A stretch of 64,000 nt of DNA, taken from NCBI RefSeq assembly GCF_016518545.1, contig NZ_JACVTO010000008.1, forward strand, positions 124,001 through 188,000, written 5' to 3'. The DNA comes from Pseudomonas sp. S30 (GTDB lineage Bacteria > Pseudomonadota > Gammaproteobacteria > Pseudomonadales > Pseudomonadaceae). The position numbers were made by a program, and so were the translations under genes. Shown piece by piece: positions 28,455-37,964 of the stretch. How positions within the stretch are numbered: position 1 is the first letter of the stretch; each line of letters starts with the position of its first letter. Under the pieces are notes generated by a model. The model saw only the letters and a list, made by a program, of their open reading frames with translations. It was not told the origin of the DNA and searched no databases.

Positions 28455-30077
28455 TCAGACCTTGAAGCGCGAGACACCGCCGCGCAGGCCGGCAGCCACC
28501 TGGCTCAGCTCGTCGATGGCGAAGCTGGCCTGGCGCAGCGACTCGACCGTCTGGGTGCTGGCGTCACTGAGCTGGGCCAGCGCCTGGTTGATCTGTTCGG
28601 CGCCGGTGGCCTGGGCCTGCATGCCCTCGTTGACCATCAGCACGCGCGGCGCCAGCGCCTGGACCTGATGAATGATCTGAGTGAGTTGCTCTCCGACCTG
28701 CTGCACCTCGAACATGCCACGGCGTACTTCCTCGGAGAACTTGTCCATGCCCATGACGCCGGCGGAGACCGCCGACTGGATCTCGCGCACCATCTGCTCG
28801 ATGTCGTAGGTCGCGACGGCCGTCTGGTCGGCCAGGCGGCGCACCTCGGTGGCCACCACGGCGAAACCGCGGCCGTACTCGCCGGCTTTCTCGGCCTCGA
28901 TGGCGGCATTGAGCGACAGCAGGTTGGTCTGGTCGGCGACCTTGACGATGGTCACCACCACCTGGTTGATGTTACTGGCCTTCTCGTTGAGGATGCCCAG
29001 CTTGGCGTTGACCAGATCGGCCGCGCCCATCACCTGGTGCATGGTTTCCTCCATGCGCGCCAGCCCCTGCTGGCCGGAACCGGCCAGGCTGGAAGCCTGG
29101 TCGGCGGCGCTGGTGACCTCGGTCATGGTGCGCACCAGGTCGCGCGAGGTGGCGGCGATTTCCCGCGAGGTGGCGCCGATTTCGGTGGTGGTGGCGGCCG
29201 TTTCGGTGGCGGTCGCCTGTTGCTGCTTGGACGTGGCGGCGATCTCGGTCACCGACGTGGTGACCTGCACCGAGGAACGCTGCGCCTGGGACACCAGGTT
29301 GGCCAGCGCTTCGGCCATTTCGTTGAAGCCGGTCTCGATGGCGCCGAATTCGTCCTTGCGCGACATGTTCAGGCGCACGCTGAGATCGCCCGAACGCAAC
29401 TTGTCCAGCGCCTGCACGATGCTGCGCATCGGGGCGCTGATGGCGCGCATCAGCAGCAGGCCGCAAATGCCCGCGGCGGCGATCGCCAGCAGCAGCGACA
29501 CCGCCATGCTGCCCTTGGCGGTGGCCACGGCATTGACGATGTCGCGCGAGGCCGCATTGGCCGACTGGGTGTTGCGGTCGATCACCTCGTTCAAGTGCTT
29601 GCGCCCGGCGCTCCAGGCCGGCGTGAGCTCCTCGCGGATCAGGCGCTCGGCTTCACCGTAGTTCTTTTCCCGGAAAGCGCCCAGGACGTGGTCTACGGAC
29701 GCTTCATAGACCTTGTCGAGCGCGACGAAGGCGTCGAAGGAGGCCTGGTCGTCGGCGTCCTGGATGGTGCCTCGGTAATTGGCCATCTGCTGTTGCAGGC
29801 GGTCATGGAAGCCCTTGAACACCTCGGCATCGGCCGAAGTGAACTCGCGGCGCCCCGACAAGCCGACCAGTTGCTGGCTGGCGACGTAGCTGTCGACCCA
29901 GGCACTGCGGATCATGGAGCTGTAGTAGACACCCGGAATGCTGTCGGACCCTACCGCCTCTTCGCTGGACTCGATGGCCACCAGACGCGAATAGGCAGCC
30001 ACGATCATCAACAGCATGATGGCGATGATCACGGCAAAGCTTGCCAGGATCCGTTGGCGCAAGGTCCAGTTCTTCAC
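28455..30077 (-). CDS. wspA: WspA surface-sensing methyl-accepting receptor
   Basis: WspA is the receptor that responds to growth on surfaces. The 540-aa protein has TM1 (about residues 11-31), a periplasmic four-helix-type domain (about 32-188), TM2 (about 190-212), a HAMP region, and a cytoplasmic signalling hairpin with the conserved tip [20 protein letters not shown]. There is no C-terminal CheR-tether pentapeptide. The start is GTG 30077 after GAGGG. It heads the wspA-B-C-D-E-F-R operon; a TATACT lies 43 nt upstream. Confidence 0.96.
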   Translation of the reverse strand: MKNWTLRQRILASFAVIIAIMLLMIVAAYSRLVAIESSEEAVGSDSIPGVYYSSMIRSAWVDSYVASQQLVGLSGRREFTSADAEVFKGFHDRLQQQMANYRGTIQDADDQASFDAFVALDKVYEASVDHVLGAFREKNYGEAERLIREELTPAWSAGRKHLNEVIDRNTQSANAASRDIVNAVATAKGSMAVSLLLAIAAAGICGLLLMRAISAPMRSIVQALDKLRSGDLSVRLNMSRKDEFGAIETGFNEMAEALANLVSQAQRSSVQVTTSVTEIAATSKQQQATATETAATTTEIGATSREIAATSRDLVRTMTEVTSAADQASSLAGSGQQGLARMEETMHQVMGAADLVNAKLGILNEKASNINQVVVTIVKVADQTNLLSLNAAIEAEKAGEYGRGFAVVATEVRRLADQTAVATYDIEQMVREIQSAVSAGVMGMDKFSEEVRRGMFEVQQVGEQLTQIIHQVQALAPRVLMVNEGMQAQATGAEQINQALAQLSDASTQTVESLRQASFAIDELSQVAAGLRGGVSRFKV

Positions 30078-30119
30078 AATCAGCCCTCAGGAATGCTTCA
30101 CGAGCGGGAAAATCGTCGA

Positions 30120-30125
30120 AGTATA
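30120..30125 (-). promoter_or_regulatory. Candidate -10 box for the wsp operon
   Basis: TATACT on the minus strand, 43 nt before the wspA GTG, in the only gap upstream of the operon. The matching -35 is poor, so the assignment is tentative. Confidence 0.35.
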
Positions 30126-30174
30126 GCCCAGGCGCCTGACGCTTTTACGGGAGAATTGCCCTGAGGGAGCAGGT

Positions 30175-30197
30175 GCGCGGCCAATCGACGGCCGCGC
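30175..30197 (-). terminator. GC-rich hairpin after the DUF533 gene
   Basis: GCGCGGCC and GGCCGCGC form a perfect 8-bp stem around AATCGAC, 7 bp past the DUF533 stop. No U-tract follows on the minus strand, so termination efficiency is uncertain. Confidence 0.4.
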
Positions 30198-30203
30198 GCC
30201 CTG

Positions 30204-30917
30204 TCAGGAAGCCGACACTTGCCTCACCTGCTGCTCGAGCTCTGCACGCAGCGTGGGTTCCAGGCGCAGCTGGCGCGCCAGCTCGTCCAGATAGGCACGT
30301 TCCATGAAGTGTTCCTGGTCGACCATCATCACGCTGGCCAGGTACATCTCGGCGGCCATTTCGGGCGTCTGGGCGGCACGCGCGACTTCGGCAGGGTCCA
30401 GCGGCTTGTTCAATTCGGCATGCAGCCAGTGCTGCAGGTCGGCATCGTCGTCCAGGCGGGCGAACTCGCCTTCGATCAACGCACGCTCCTTGTCGTCGAT
30501 ATGACCGTCGGCCTTGGCCGCTGCCACCAGCGCCTTGAGCACGGCCTGGCTGTGCTGCTCGACCTGTTCCGGGGGCAGCCGATCCAGGGTGCGTGGCTCG
30601 CCTGCACCTGCCTGGCCCTGGCGCGCCTGCCAGTTGCCATAGGCCTTGTAGGCGAGCACGCCCAACGCAGCCAGGCCCCCGTAGGTAAGCACCTTGCCGC
30701 CGACCTTGCGCACTTTCTTGTTGCCCATCAGCAGGCCCATCGCGCCGGCAGCCAAGGCACCGCCGCCGGCACCGGAGACCAGGCCACCGAGGCCGCCCGC
30801 CTTGCCGCCGAGCAGGTCGCCGAGACCGCCCTTGGCCGGGCCGCCCTTGTTCGGCGCGTTCTGCAACAGCGATTGACCGGATTTGAGCAATTGATCGAGC
30901 AGACCACGGGTATTCAT
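30204..30917 (-). CDS. TerB-family / DUF533 protein
   Basis: The 237-aa protein has a Gly-rich N-terminal region (about residues 25-70, including GLGGLVSGAGGGALAAGA), which looks like a hydrophobic glycine-zipper-type membrane segment, and a C-terminal TerB-like helical domain (about 120-232: KALVAAAKADGHIDDKERA). This architecture is that of DUF533/YebE proteins, often called tellurite resistance TerB family, with no proven function. It is 60 bp downstream of xenA in the same direction. Confidence 0.87.
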   Translation of the reverse strand: MNTRGLLDQLLKSGQSLLQNAPNKGGPAKGGLGDLLGGKAGGLGGLVSGAGGGALAAGAMGLLMGNKKVRKVGGKVLTYGGLAALGVLAYKAYGNWQARQGQAGAGEPRTLDRLPPEQVEQHSQAVLKALVAAAKADGHIDDKERALIEGEFARLDDDADLQHWLHAELNKPLDPAEVARAAQTPEMAAEMYLASVMMVDQEHFMERAYLDELARQLRLEPTLRAELEQQVRQVSAS

Positions 30918-30977
30918 CTGGCGGACTCCACGCAGGACAGGAAAGCCTCAGTCTAGAACCGCCAGCTGAATCCAGGC

Positions 30978-32084
30978 TTAATCGCGCAAGTCCGACTCGT
31001 GAATCGGGTTGGCCCGATGGGTTGCGCGCTGGTACTGGGCGGGCCAGGTGGCCTTGTTGCCGCCCAGGTCGTCGTCCGCATGCAGCGGCCAGTAGGGATC
31101 GCGGAGCAACTCGCGCGCCAGGAAGATCAAGTCGGCCTGACCGGTGCGCAGGATATGTTCGGCCTGGGCAGGTTCGGTGATCATGCCGACCGTCCCCGTG
31201 GCGATTTCCGATTCCTTGCGTACCCGTTCGGCGAAACGGGTCTGGTAGCCCGGGCCTGTGGGAATCTCGGCGTTGACCGACGTACCGCCGGATGACACGT
31301 CGATCAGGTCCACGCCCAGCGCCCTCAGGCGGCGTGCCAGTTCCACCGTCTCGTCGGGGTTCCAGCCGTCTTCCACCCAGTCGGTGGCCGAGACGCGTAC
31401 CAGCAGGGGTAACTCCTGCGGCCAGACTTCACGTACCGCCTGGACCACCTGCAAGGTCAGGCGGATGCGGTTTTCGAAGGAGCCGCCGTAGTCGTCACGA
31501 CGCTGGTTGCTCAGCGGCGACAGGAACTGATGCAGCAGGTAGCCGTGGGCGGCATGGACCTCCACCACCTTGAAGCCGGCGCTCAAGGCGCGGCTCGCCG
31601 CATCGACGAAGGCCTGCACCAGGCCCTGGATTTCACCGATGCTCAGTTCGCGAGGCGCGGTGTGCTCGGGATCGAAGGCGATGCTCGACGGCCCTACCGG
31701 CTGCCAGCCCCCCGCCTCGGCCTGCACGCTGCCGTGCTTGCCCAGCCAGGGCCGATGGGTGCTGGCCTTGCGCCCGGCATGCGCCAGCTGGATACCGGGC
31801 ACGGCGCCCTGGGCGGTGATGAAGCGGGTGATGCGCTGCAGCGGGGCGATCTGCTGGTCGTCCCACAACCCCAGGTCCTGGGCGGTGATCCGCCCATCGG
31901 CAGTGACCGCCACCGCCTCGCTGATCACCAGCCCGGCGCCGCCTACGGCACGACTGCCGAGGTGAACCAGGTGCCAGTCGTTGGCCAGGCCGTCGACGCT
32001 GGAATACTGGCACATCGGCGAAACGGCGATGCGGTTGGGCAAGGTCAGCTGACGCAAGGTATAGGGCTCGAGGAGCATGCTCAT
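30978..32084 (-). CDS. xenA: Old-yellow-enzyme reductase, XenA type
   Basis: An FMN-dependent ene-reductase that uses NADPH to reduce enones, nitro compounds and other xenobiotics. The 368-aa TIM barrel has the class-defining Cys25 in SPMCQYSS, which tunes flavin potential in the XenA/YqjM class, substrate-binding histidines in VHAAHGYLLHQFLSP, and YGGSFENRIR. Start ATG 32084 follows GGAGG at 6 nt; a longer frame to 32132 was rejected. It lies downstream of recJ. Confidence 0.92.
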   Translation of the reverse strand: MSMLLEPYTLRQLTLPNRIAVSPMCQYSSVDGLANDWHLVHLGSRAVGGAGLVISEAVAVTADGRITAQDLGLWDDQQIAPLQRITRFITAQGAVPGIQLAHAGRKASTHRPWLGKHGSVQAEAGGWQPVGPSSIAFDPEHTAPRELSIGEIQGLVQAFVDAASRALSAGFKVVEVHAAHGYLLHQFLSPLSNQRRDDYGGSFENRIRLTLQVVQAVREVWPQELPLLVRVSATDWVEDGWNPDETVELARRLRALGVDLIDVSSGGTSVNAEIPTGPGYQTRFAERVRKESEIATGTVGMITEPAQAEHILRTGQADLIFLARELLRDPYWPLHADDDLGGNKATWPAQYQRATHRANPIHESDLRD

Positions 32085-32110
32085 GGATAGCCTCCGAATG
32101 ACTGCACGTC

Positions 32111-32133
32111 GGTGCCGGCCCGTCACCGGCACC
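32111..32133. repeat. Inverted repeat between recJ and xenA
   Basis: GGTGCCGG and CCGGCACC form an 8-bp stem with a 7-nt loop, 27 bp upstream of the xenA ATG. It could be an operator or a recJ 3' hairpin; no T-run follows. Confidence 0.4.
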
Positions 32134-32251
32134 CTTTGAGACTAGACCAGATTGCCCCCGGGGCCGGTTCCCTAGAAGTTGGCCAATGGACCCTGCCGGC
32201 AGCTGCATCGCGCGCTGCGCGGCCGGCTCCTGCCACGCGACGCGCCCGTGC

Positions 32252-33961
32252 TCAGCGCGGCTCGATATGGGCGATCATCAGTTGCACGCTTTCATTGCCG
32301 CGAAACTCGTTGACGTCCAGCTTGTAGGCCAGCTCGACCCAGCGCACGGTCGGGTTCGGCCACACCTCGCGGTCGATACCGAAGGCGATGCCGTCGAGCT
32401 TGAGCGATCCACATTCGCTCCTGAGCACGACCTTCAGGTGCCGCTCCCCCACCACTCGCTGCTCGACCAGTTCGAAGACCCCGTGGAACAGCGGCTCGGG
32501 GAAGTGCTGTCCCCACGGGCCGGCGTTGCGCAGGGCACGGGCCAGGTCGAGGTGGAATTCTTCTACCGCCAGGCTGCCATCGCTGAGCAGTCGACCGGTG
32601 AGATCGTCTTCGCACAGCTGGCGCCGCACCTCCTGGTCGAAGGCCTCGGCGAACAGCGGGAAATTCGCCTGCGGCAAGGACAGCCCCGCCGCCATGGCGT
32701 GGCCACCGAACTTGCTGATCAACTGCGGATGACGCGCCGCCACGGCATCCAGGGCATCGCGGATGTGAAATCCAGCCACCGACCGCGCAGACCCTTTGAG
32801 CATGCCCTCGCCGGCATCGGCGAAGGCGATGGTCGGGCGGTGGTAGCGCTCCTTCAGGCGCGAGGCGAGGATACCGATCACGCCCTGATGCCATTGGCGG
32901 TCGAACAGGCACAGGCCATAGGGCATCGCGTCCAGCGACAGGTCCTTGAGCTGGGCCAGGGCTTCGCGCTGCATGCCCTGCTCGATGGACTTGCGGTCCT
33001 GGTTGAGGCCATCGAGTTGCGCCGCCATCTGCGCGGCCTCGACCGGGTCCTCGCAGAGCAGGCACTCGATACCCAGGCTCATGTCGTCCAGGCGTCCGGC
33101 GGCGTTGAGCCGCGGGCCCAGGATGAAGCCCAGGTCGGTGGAGGTGATGCGCCGGTGATCGCGGCGAGCCACTTCCAGGATCGCCTTGAGCCCGGCACGG
33201 GCACGCCCGGCACGGATGCGCTCGAGCCCCTGGTGGACCAGGATGCGGTTGTTGGCATCCAGCGGTACCACGTCGGCCACGCTGCCCAGCGCCACCAGGT
33301 CCAGCAGTTCGCCGATGTTCGGCTGCGCCTGGGTCTGGTAGCGCCCCAGGCTGCGCAGGCGTGCGCGCAGGGCCATGAGCACATAGAAGATCACCCCCAC
33401 GCCCGCCAGCGCTTTGCTGGGAAAGCTGCACCCGGGCTGGTTGGGATTGACGATGGCATCGGCGTCCGGCAGTCGTTCGCCAGGCAGGTGATGGTCGGTG
33501 ACCAGCACCTTGAGCCCGGCCGCCTTGGCCGCGGCGACGCCCTCGACGCTGGAGATGCCGTTGTCCACCGTGACCAGCAGTTGCGGCTCGCGCGCCAGGG
33601 CCACCTGGACGATTTCCGGGGTCAGTCCATAACCGTATTCGAATCGGTTGGGCACCAGATAGTCGACATGAGCCGCCCCCAGCAGGCGCAGGCCAAGCAC
33701 GCCGACGGTACTGGCGGTGGCCCCATCGGCATCGAAATCGCCGACGATGAGGATACGTTGGCGCTGGTCGAGCGCTTCGACCAGCAGGTCCACGGCCGCG
33801 TCGATGCCCTTGAGCTGCTGGTAGGGCAGCAGGCGGGCCAGGCTCTTGTCCAGCTCCAGCTCGCTCTGCACGCCCCGCGCTGCGTAAAGGCGGGTCAACA
33901 GCGGTGGCAACTGCCCGAGAAATGGCAGGGTGTCGGGCAGGGGACGGGGTTCGATGCGCAT
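32252..33961 (-). CDS. recJ: Single-stranded-DNA 5'-3' exonuclease RecJ
   Basis: RecJ degrades single-stranded DNA in RecF-pathway recombination and mismatch repair. The 569-aa protein contains DHH-family motifs: IVGDFDADGATAS (motif I), DNGISSVEG, VTDHHLPGE (the DHH motif), and LGFILGPRLNAAGRLDD, then a DHHA1 domain with FGGHAMAAGLSL. The ATG at 33961 gives the usual N-terminus; the extension to 34036 was rejected. It follows the yaeQ-like gene by 25 bp. Confidence 0.97.
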   Translation of the reverse strand: MRIEPRPLPDTLPFLGQLPPLLTRLYAARGVQSELELDKSLARLLPYQQLKGIDAAVDLLVEALDQRQRILIVGDFDADGATASTVGVLGLRLLGAAHVDYLVPNRFEYGYGLTPEIVQVALAREPQLLVTVDNGISSVEGVAAAKAAGLKVLVTDHHLPGERLPDADAIVNPNQPGCSFPSKALAGVGVIFYVLMALRARLRSLGRYQTQAQPNIGELLDLVALGSVADVVPLDANNRILVHQGLERIRAGRARAGLKAILEVARRDHRRITSTDLGFILGPRLNAAGRLDDMSLGIECLLCEDPVEAAQMAAQLDGLNQDRKSIEQGMQREALAQLKDLSLDAMPYGLCLFDRQWHQGVIGILASRLKERYHRPTIAFADAGEGMLKGSARSVAGFHIRDALDAVAARHPQLISKFGGHAMAAGLSLPQANFPLFAEAFDQEVRRQLCEDDLTGRLLSDGSLAVEEFHLDLARALRNAGPWGQHFPEPLFHGVFELVEQRVVGERHLKVVLRSECGSLKLDGIAFGIDREVWPNPTVRWVELAYKLDVNEFRGNESVQLMIAHIEPR

Positions 33962-33986
33962 GGGACTCTTCAATCGGATCGGGGAA

Positions 33987-34529
33987 TCAGCCGCGCTCGC
34001 CGAGCAGCCATTGCAGTTGGACTTCGTGCTGGCCACGGTCGTCGGTGACGAACACCGTGCCTTCGCTGATCATCACGTCCCACTTGATGGTGCGCGGCAT
34101 GTCGGTGGCCAGGACCTGCAACACCTCCTGGGGGATGGCGGCGATGCTCAGGTTCTTCAACCCCTTCACCGCCGGGACCACCTTGCCTTCCCAGACGCGC
34201 AGGCTGCCATAGGCCAGCAGGCTGGTGCGCTCGGTCCGGCGCGAACACCAGGTCAGGCGCTCGGCATCGGGCTGACCGACCTCGATCCAGTGCAGGATGC
34301 GGTCATCCAGACTCTTTTCCCACACTGCAGCCTCGTCGACATCCGACAGACCACGACCGAACGACAGGTTCTCGTTGTACCACAGCGCATACGCCAGAAG
34401 CCGCACGGCCATGCGCTCTTCGGTCTCGGACGGATGACGGGCGACGGTCTGGCGGACACTTTCGTAAACGCCACGGTCGAGGTCGGTGAGATTGAGTTCG
34501 AACTTGTAGGTGGTGGATGGCTGGGCCAT
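33987..34529 (-). CDS. YaeQ-family protein
   Basis: The 180-aa protein is of the YaeQ family (PD-(D/E)XK nuclease-like fold), whose role is unclear. Typical segments are TTYKFELNLTDLDRGVY, HPSETEERMAVRLLAYALWYNE, and the C-terminal TVFVTDDRGQHEVQL. The start at 34529 is the family-standard MAQPSTTYKFEL. It is 25 bp from recJ and divergent to the CoA-transferase gene. Confidence 0.9.
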   Translation of the reverse strand: MAQPSTTYKFELNLTDLDRGVYESVRQTVARHPSETEERMAVRLLAYALWYNENLSFGRGLSDVDEAAVWEKSLDDRILHWIEVGQPDAERLTWCSRRTERTSLLAYGSLRVWEGKVVPAVKGLKNLSIAAIPQEVLQVLATDMPRTIKWDVMISEGTVFVTDDRGQHEVQLQWLLGERG

Positions 34530-34713
34530 GAGGCAGAGGCTTCTGTGGAGAAAGTCGGAGAGTTTACCCGATCCGCCACTGCAGAGGGCGCCGGATCGGC
34601 GATCGGGCATGACCTGCCCTCTCGCCCCCAGCGACCCATGCGCAATGGCGGTTTCTGCAACCGGTCAGCTGTGATAAAACCAAGGCCATCCAGTCAGCCG
34701 CCACGGACTCTTC

Positions 34714-35913
34714 ATGCCCAGTCCCGCCAAACCCCTCGCCGGCCTCAAGGTGATCGAACTCGGCACCCTGATCGCCGGCCCCTTCGCTTCGCGTATCTGC
34801 GCCGAATTCGGCGCCGAGGTGATCAAGGTAGAATCGCCCGATGGCGGCGACCCGCTGCGCAAGTGGCGCAAACTCTATGAAGGCACCTCGTTGTGGTGGT
34901 TCGTGCAGGCCCGCAACAAGCAGTCGCTGACCCTCAACCTCAAGCATCCCCAGGGCCAGGAAATCCTCAAGCGGCTGCTGGCCGAAGCGGACATCCTGAT
35001 CGAGAACTTCCGCCCCGGCGTCCTGGAAAAACTGGGCCTGGGTTGGGAGGTGCTGCATGCACTCAACCCGCGCCTGGTCATGGTGCGCCTGTCCGGCTTC
35101 GGCCAGACCGGCCCGATGAAAGATCAACCCGGTTTCGGCGCGGTCGGCGAATCCATGGGCGGGCTGCGCTATATCACCGGTTTCGAGGATCGCCCGCCGG
35201 TGCGTACCGGCATCTCCATCGGCGACTCGATCGCAGCGCTGTGGGGTGTGATCGGCGCGCTAATGGCCTTGCGCCACCGCGAAGTCAATGGCGGCAAGGG
35301 CCAGGTGGTGGACGTGGCGCTGTACGAGGCGATCTTCGCCATGATGGAAAGCATGGTGCCGGAGTTCGACGTGTTCGGCTTCATTCGCGAGCGCACCGGC
35401 AACATCATGCCGGGCATCACACCGTCGTCCATCCACACCAGCGCCGATGGTCGTCACGTGCAGATCGGCGCCAACGGCGATGCCATCTTCAAACGCTTCA
35501 TGCAGGCGATCGGGCGCCACGATCTGGCCGATGACCCTGCCCTGGCCAGCAACGACGGCCGCGACCTGCGGCGTGACGAACTGTACGGGGTGATCGACCG
35601 CTGGGCCAATGCCCAGCCATTCGAGCAGTTGATGCAGGCGCTCAACGACGCAGGCGTGCCAGCCAGCCGTATCTATTCGGCCGAAGACATGTTCAACGAC
35701 CCGCAATTCCTCGCGCGGGAGATGTTCGTCCAGGGTCGCCTGCCCGACGGCAAGGCGTTCAGGATGCCGGGCATCGTCCCCAAGCTTTCGGACACACCTG
35801 GCTCGACCGAATGGGTTGGCCCCGAGCTGGGCCAGCATACCAGCGCGTTGCTTCAGCGCCTGGGCTACAGCCCGGCGCAGATCGCCGGACTGCGTGAACA
35901 GGGGGCCGTCTGA
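34714..35913 (+). CDS. CaiB/BaiF-family (class III) CoA transferase
   Basis: A class III CoA transferase of 399 aa that moves CoA between organic acids. Signature segments are LAGLKVIELGTLIAGPFASRI, AEVIKVESPDGGDPLR, NFRPGVLEKLGLG and SGFGQTGP. Asp171 in GISIGD matches the catalytic Asp (Asp169 in formyl-CoA transferase). The substrate cannot be read from sequence; succinyl-CoA:dicarboxylate-type transfer is possible. It is divergent to yaeQ and 17 bp before the next plus-strand gene. Confidence 0.92.
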   Translation: MPSPAKPLAGLKVIELGTLIAGPFASRICAEFGAEVIKVESPDGGDPLRKWRKLYEGTSLWWFVQARNKQSLTLNLKHPQGQEILKRLLAEADILIENFRPGVLEKLGLGWEVLHALNPRLVMVRLSGFGQTGPMKDQPGFGAVGESMGGLRYITGFEDRPPVRTGISIGDSIAALWGVIGALMALRHREVNGGKGQVVDVALYEAIFAMMESMVPEFDVFGFIRERTGNIMPGITPSSIHTSADGRHVQIGANGDAIFKRFMQAIGRHDLADDPALASNDGRDLRRDELYGVIDRWANAQPFEQLMQALNDAGVPASRIYSAEDMFNDPQFLAREMFVQGRLPDGKAFRMPGIVPKLSDTPGSTEWVGPELGQHTSALLQRLGYSPAQIAGLREQGAV

Positions 35914-35930
35914 TCCGTGCCGCCAATGCC

Positions 35931-36809
35931 ATGAGGCGCCTGTTGTCGCTGTGCGCCCTGCCGTTGCTGGCGTTGAACACTGCCGAGGCAGGCGAGCGGC
36001 TGACCTGGCTGGTGCGCGATCTACCGCCATTCACCATCCATGAAGGGCAGGAGAAAGGCCAGGGGGTCATCGATCAGCTGCTGGCGCGCCTGATCGAGCA
36101 GATGCCCGAATACCATCACGACATCGTGCGGGTCAATCGCCCTCGCGGCATACAGATGCTGCAGGATGCCAGCCTGGCCCGCGACCCCACCCTGCTGTGG
36201 ACCGCGGAACGCGCGAGGTTCGTGAGTTTTTCCCAGCCGTCGCTGCCGATCCTGAGCAGCGGCGTGATCGTGCGTCGGCGCGACATGGCTGCGCTGGGGC
36301 TGACCGCAGAACAATCTTCGGTCGACCTCGCCCAGCTCCTGAGCGGGCCCGACCGCATACTCGGGGTAGTGGCCGGGCGCAGTTATGGTCAGGTGGTCGA
36401 TGCACTGCTTGGCCAATTGCCCGAGGCCACCTTGAGCCGACACTACGGCAACGACGCCACGGCCAACCTGTTGCAAATGCAGCAACTGGGCAGGTTGCAA
36501 CTGGTGCTGGGCTACTGGCCCGAAGCGCGCTACCTGCTCCAGCAGCAGGCGAGCTCGGTGGACGAGTACGTGTTCCTGTCGATCAAGGGCACCCAGCGCT
36601 ATCAGCTGATGCACGTGGGCTGTTCCGACACACCGCAGGGCCGCGCCGCCATCGCGCGTATCGACAGCCTGCTACCGCATCTGCGCGAGCAGGTCCTCTT
36701 CGAACGCTACGCCAAGTGGTTGGACCCCAACATGCGCCAGCGCTATCTGCAACAAGCCCCACGACTGCTCCAGGCGCAAGGTTCGACCGATACCGACGCC
36801 GCCCCCTGA
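35931..36809 (+). CDS. Periplasmic solute-binding-like protein (TIGR02285 type)
   Basis: The 292-aa protein has a short signal peptide (RRLLSLCALPLLALNTAEA) followed by a type II periplasmic-binding fold (SBP family 3-like): LTWLVRDLPPFTIHEG, then WTAERARFVSFSQP and VVAGRSYGQ. I recall similar proteins as TIGR02285 of unknown role. No ABC permease or ATPase is next to it, so it may be an orphan sensor or signalling protein. It follows the CoA-transferase gene by 17 bp. Confidence 0.8.
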   Translation: MRRLLSLCALPLLALNTAEAGERLTWLVRDLPPFTIHEGQEKGQGVIDQLLARLIEQMPEYHHDIVRVNRPRGIQMLQDASLARDPTLLWTAERARFVSFSQPSLPILSSGVIVRRRDMAALGLTAEQSSVDLAQLLSGPDRILGVVAGRSYGQVVDALLGQLPEATLSRHYGNDATANLLQMQQLGRLQLVLGYWPEARYLLQQQASSVDEYVFLSIKGTQRYQLMHVGCSDTPQGRAAIARIDSLLPHLREQVLFERYAKWLDPNMRQRYLQQAPRLLQAQGSTDTDAAP

Positions 36810-36856
36810 CCCCGCTTGCTGACGACAAGGCCCGGCGACAAGGCTGGCGAACAGGC

Positions 36857-36893
36857 AAAAAGAAACCCCGTCTGCCGATACCGGCAGGCGGGG
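36857..36893 (-). terminator. Rho-independent terminator after the DUF3509 gene
   Basis: A 12-bp stem with one G-T pair (arms at 36866-36877 and 36882-36893) has an ATAC loop. On the minus strand it is followed by TTTCTTTTT, a good U-tract. On the plus strand there is no T-run, so it serves the minus-strand gene. Confidence 0.87.
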
Positions 36894-36984
36894 TCAATCT
36901 GAAGCCTCGCAAGGCTCCGACCGGTCTGGCGCGCTACCGGAGCAAAGCAGCGCGAAGGGGCGGTCTAAAGATGTGACGAGTACC

Positions 36985-37266
36985 TCAGGCGAAGGTTCCC
37001 CGAGGCTGCGGTTGATTGCTCAGGGCAGCGATGACGCAAGGTTGCAGCCGGCCCTCGACGATTTGCAGGTCGCGGTGCAGACCGTCTACCAGATCCACCA
37101 GCAGACGCTGATCCTGCAGTTGCAGCGGGCTTACCGAACGACGCAGCACGGTCGTGCCACGGGCATCGATCAGGGTCAGCTGACGGTGGCCAGAGCCATC
37201 CATATCGTCGAGCTGGACCTGATAGGGCGTCAGGGCATCGTTGAGCAGGGTGCAGATTCTTTCCAT
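36985..37266 (-). CDS. DUF3509-type small protein
   Basis: The 93-aa protein resembles the Pseudomonas-restricted DUF3509 family of unknown function: MERICTLLNDALTPYQVQL, then RRSVSPLQLQDQRLLVDLVDGLHRDLQ. No signal or membrane segment. It lies 79 bp downstream of the receiver-like gene and is closed by a strong terminator. Confidence 0.8.
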   Translation of the reverse strand: MERICTLLNDALTPYQVQLDDMDGSGHRQLTLIDARGTTVLRRSVSPLQLQDQRLLVDLVDGLHRDLQIVEGRLQPCVIAALSNQPQPRGTFA

Positions 37267-37345
37267 CCGGCGTACTCACTTTGTCGGTAATCTATGCCAA
37301 CAGACCCTCAAGCGAGACGGAAAGTTCGTCTCGCGGCGGCCTGCC

Positions 37346-37780
37346 TCAACGCGTCACCAGCGCCGAGGTTGCCGCCACACCGCTTGCCTCCCAACGGTAA
37401 CCGTCACCAGGGCGCAGACGCTGCAAGGCGGCGTGCAGCGCACCGACCGACAGCGGCCAGGACAGGTTGCCCAACACCCACAACCCCTTGCGCCAGGCCT
37501 CCACGGACAGGTTCGGCGCGCCGGCTGGTGGCTCGCCCAGGAACAGCACTGCACGCAGGTGTTCGTGACGGACCAGGCGCTGCAACAGCGCCTGCACCGC
37601 CAGGGTCGGCATGCTGTGGTCGATGAGCACGGCATCCGGGGTGCGCTTGAGGCTCGCGCACGCTTCGGCGAGGTCCCCGGCCACCCTGACCTTGAAGATG
37701 CCCAGGGCATTGCAGGCCTGGTGCACGAGGATCTGGTGGGACGGGCGGGATTGGACGACGAGAAGGTCGAGGTGCTGCAT
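37346..37780 (-). CDS. Degenerate receiver-domain (pseudo-receiver) protein
   Basis: The 144-aa protein has the length and strand pattern of a stand-alone CheY-like receiver. Asp54 (VLIDHSMP) sits at the phospho-acceptor place, but the acidic pair is replaced by Gln10-Ser11 (LLVVQSRPS), and the conserved Lys before Pro is Ser-Trp (GNLSWPLS). It should not be phosphorylated normally, so a phosphate-independent interaction role is more likely. No kinase gene is adjacent. Confidence 0.75.
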   Translation of the reverse strand: MQHLDLLVVQSRPSHQILVHQACNALGIFKVRVAGDLAEACASLKRTPDAVLIDHSMPTLAVQALLQRLVRHEHLRAVLFLGEPPAGAPNLSVEAWRKGLWVLGNLSWPLSVGALHAALQRLRPGDGYRWEASGVAATSALVTR

Positions 37781-37964
37781 GAACCGCTCCTGAGGGCAGA
37801 CGCACTGATGGTCAGGGCGCCCACTCTAGAGCGACAGGATGGCTCCTCGAATAGGACAAAACTGATACTAAGAAGCGATAGTTCCTAAATTACCCAACCT
37901 GAAAGCAGCGAGGGCAGGTCGGTTTCCCGCCCTGCCCCGCTTTGCAGCCTCAGCCTCGAATCGC

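Noticed and set aside
32186..34048. A 620-codon open frame on the plus strand
   Set aside because: It is antisense to recJ, which has all its DHH motifs.
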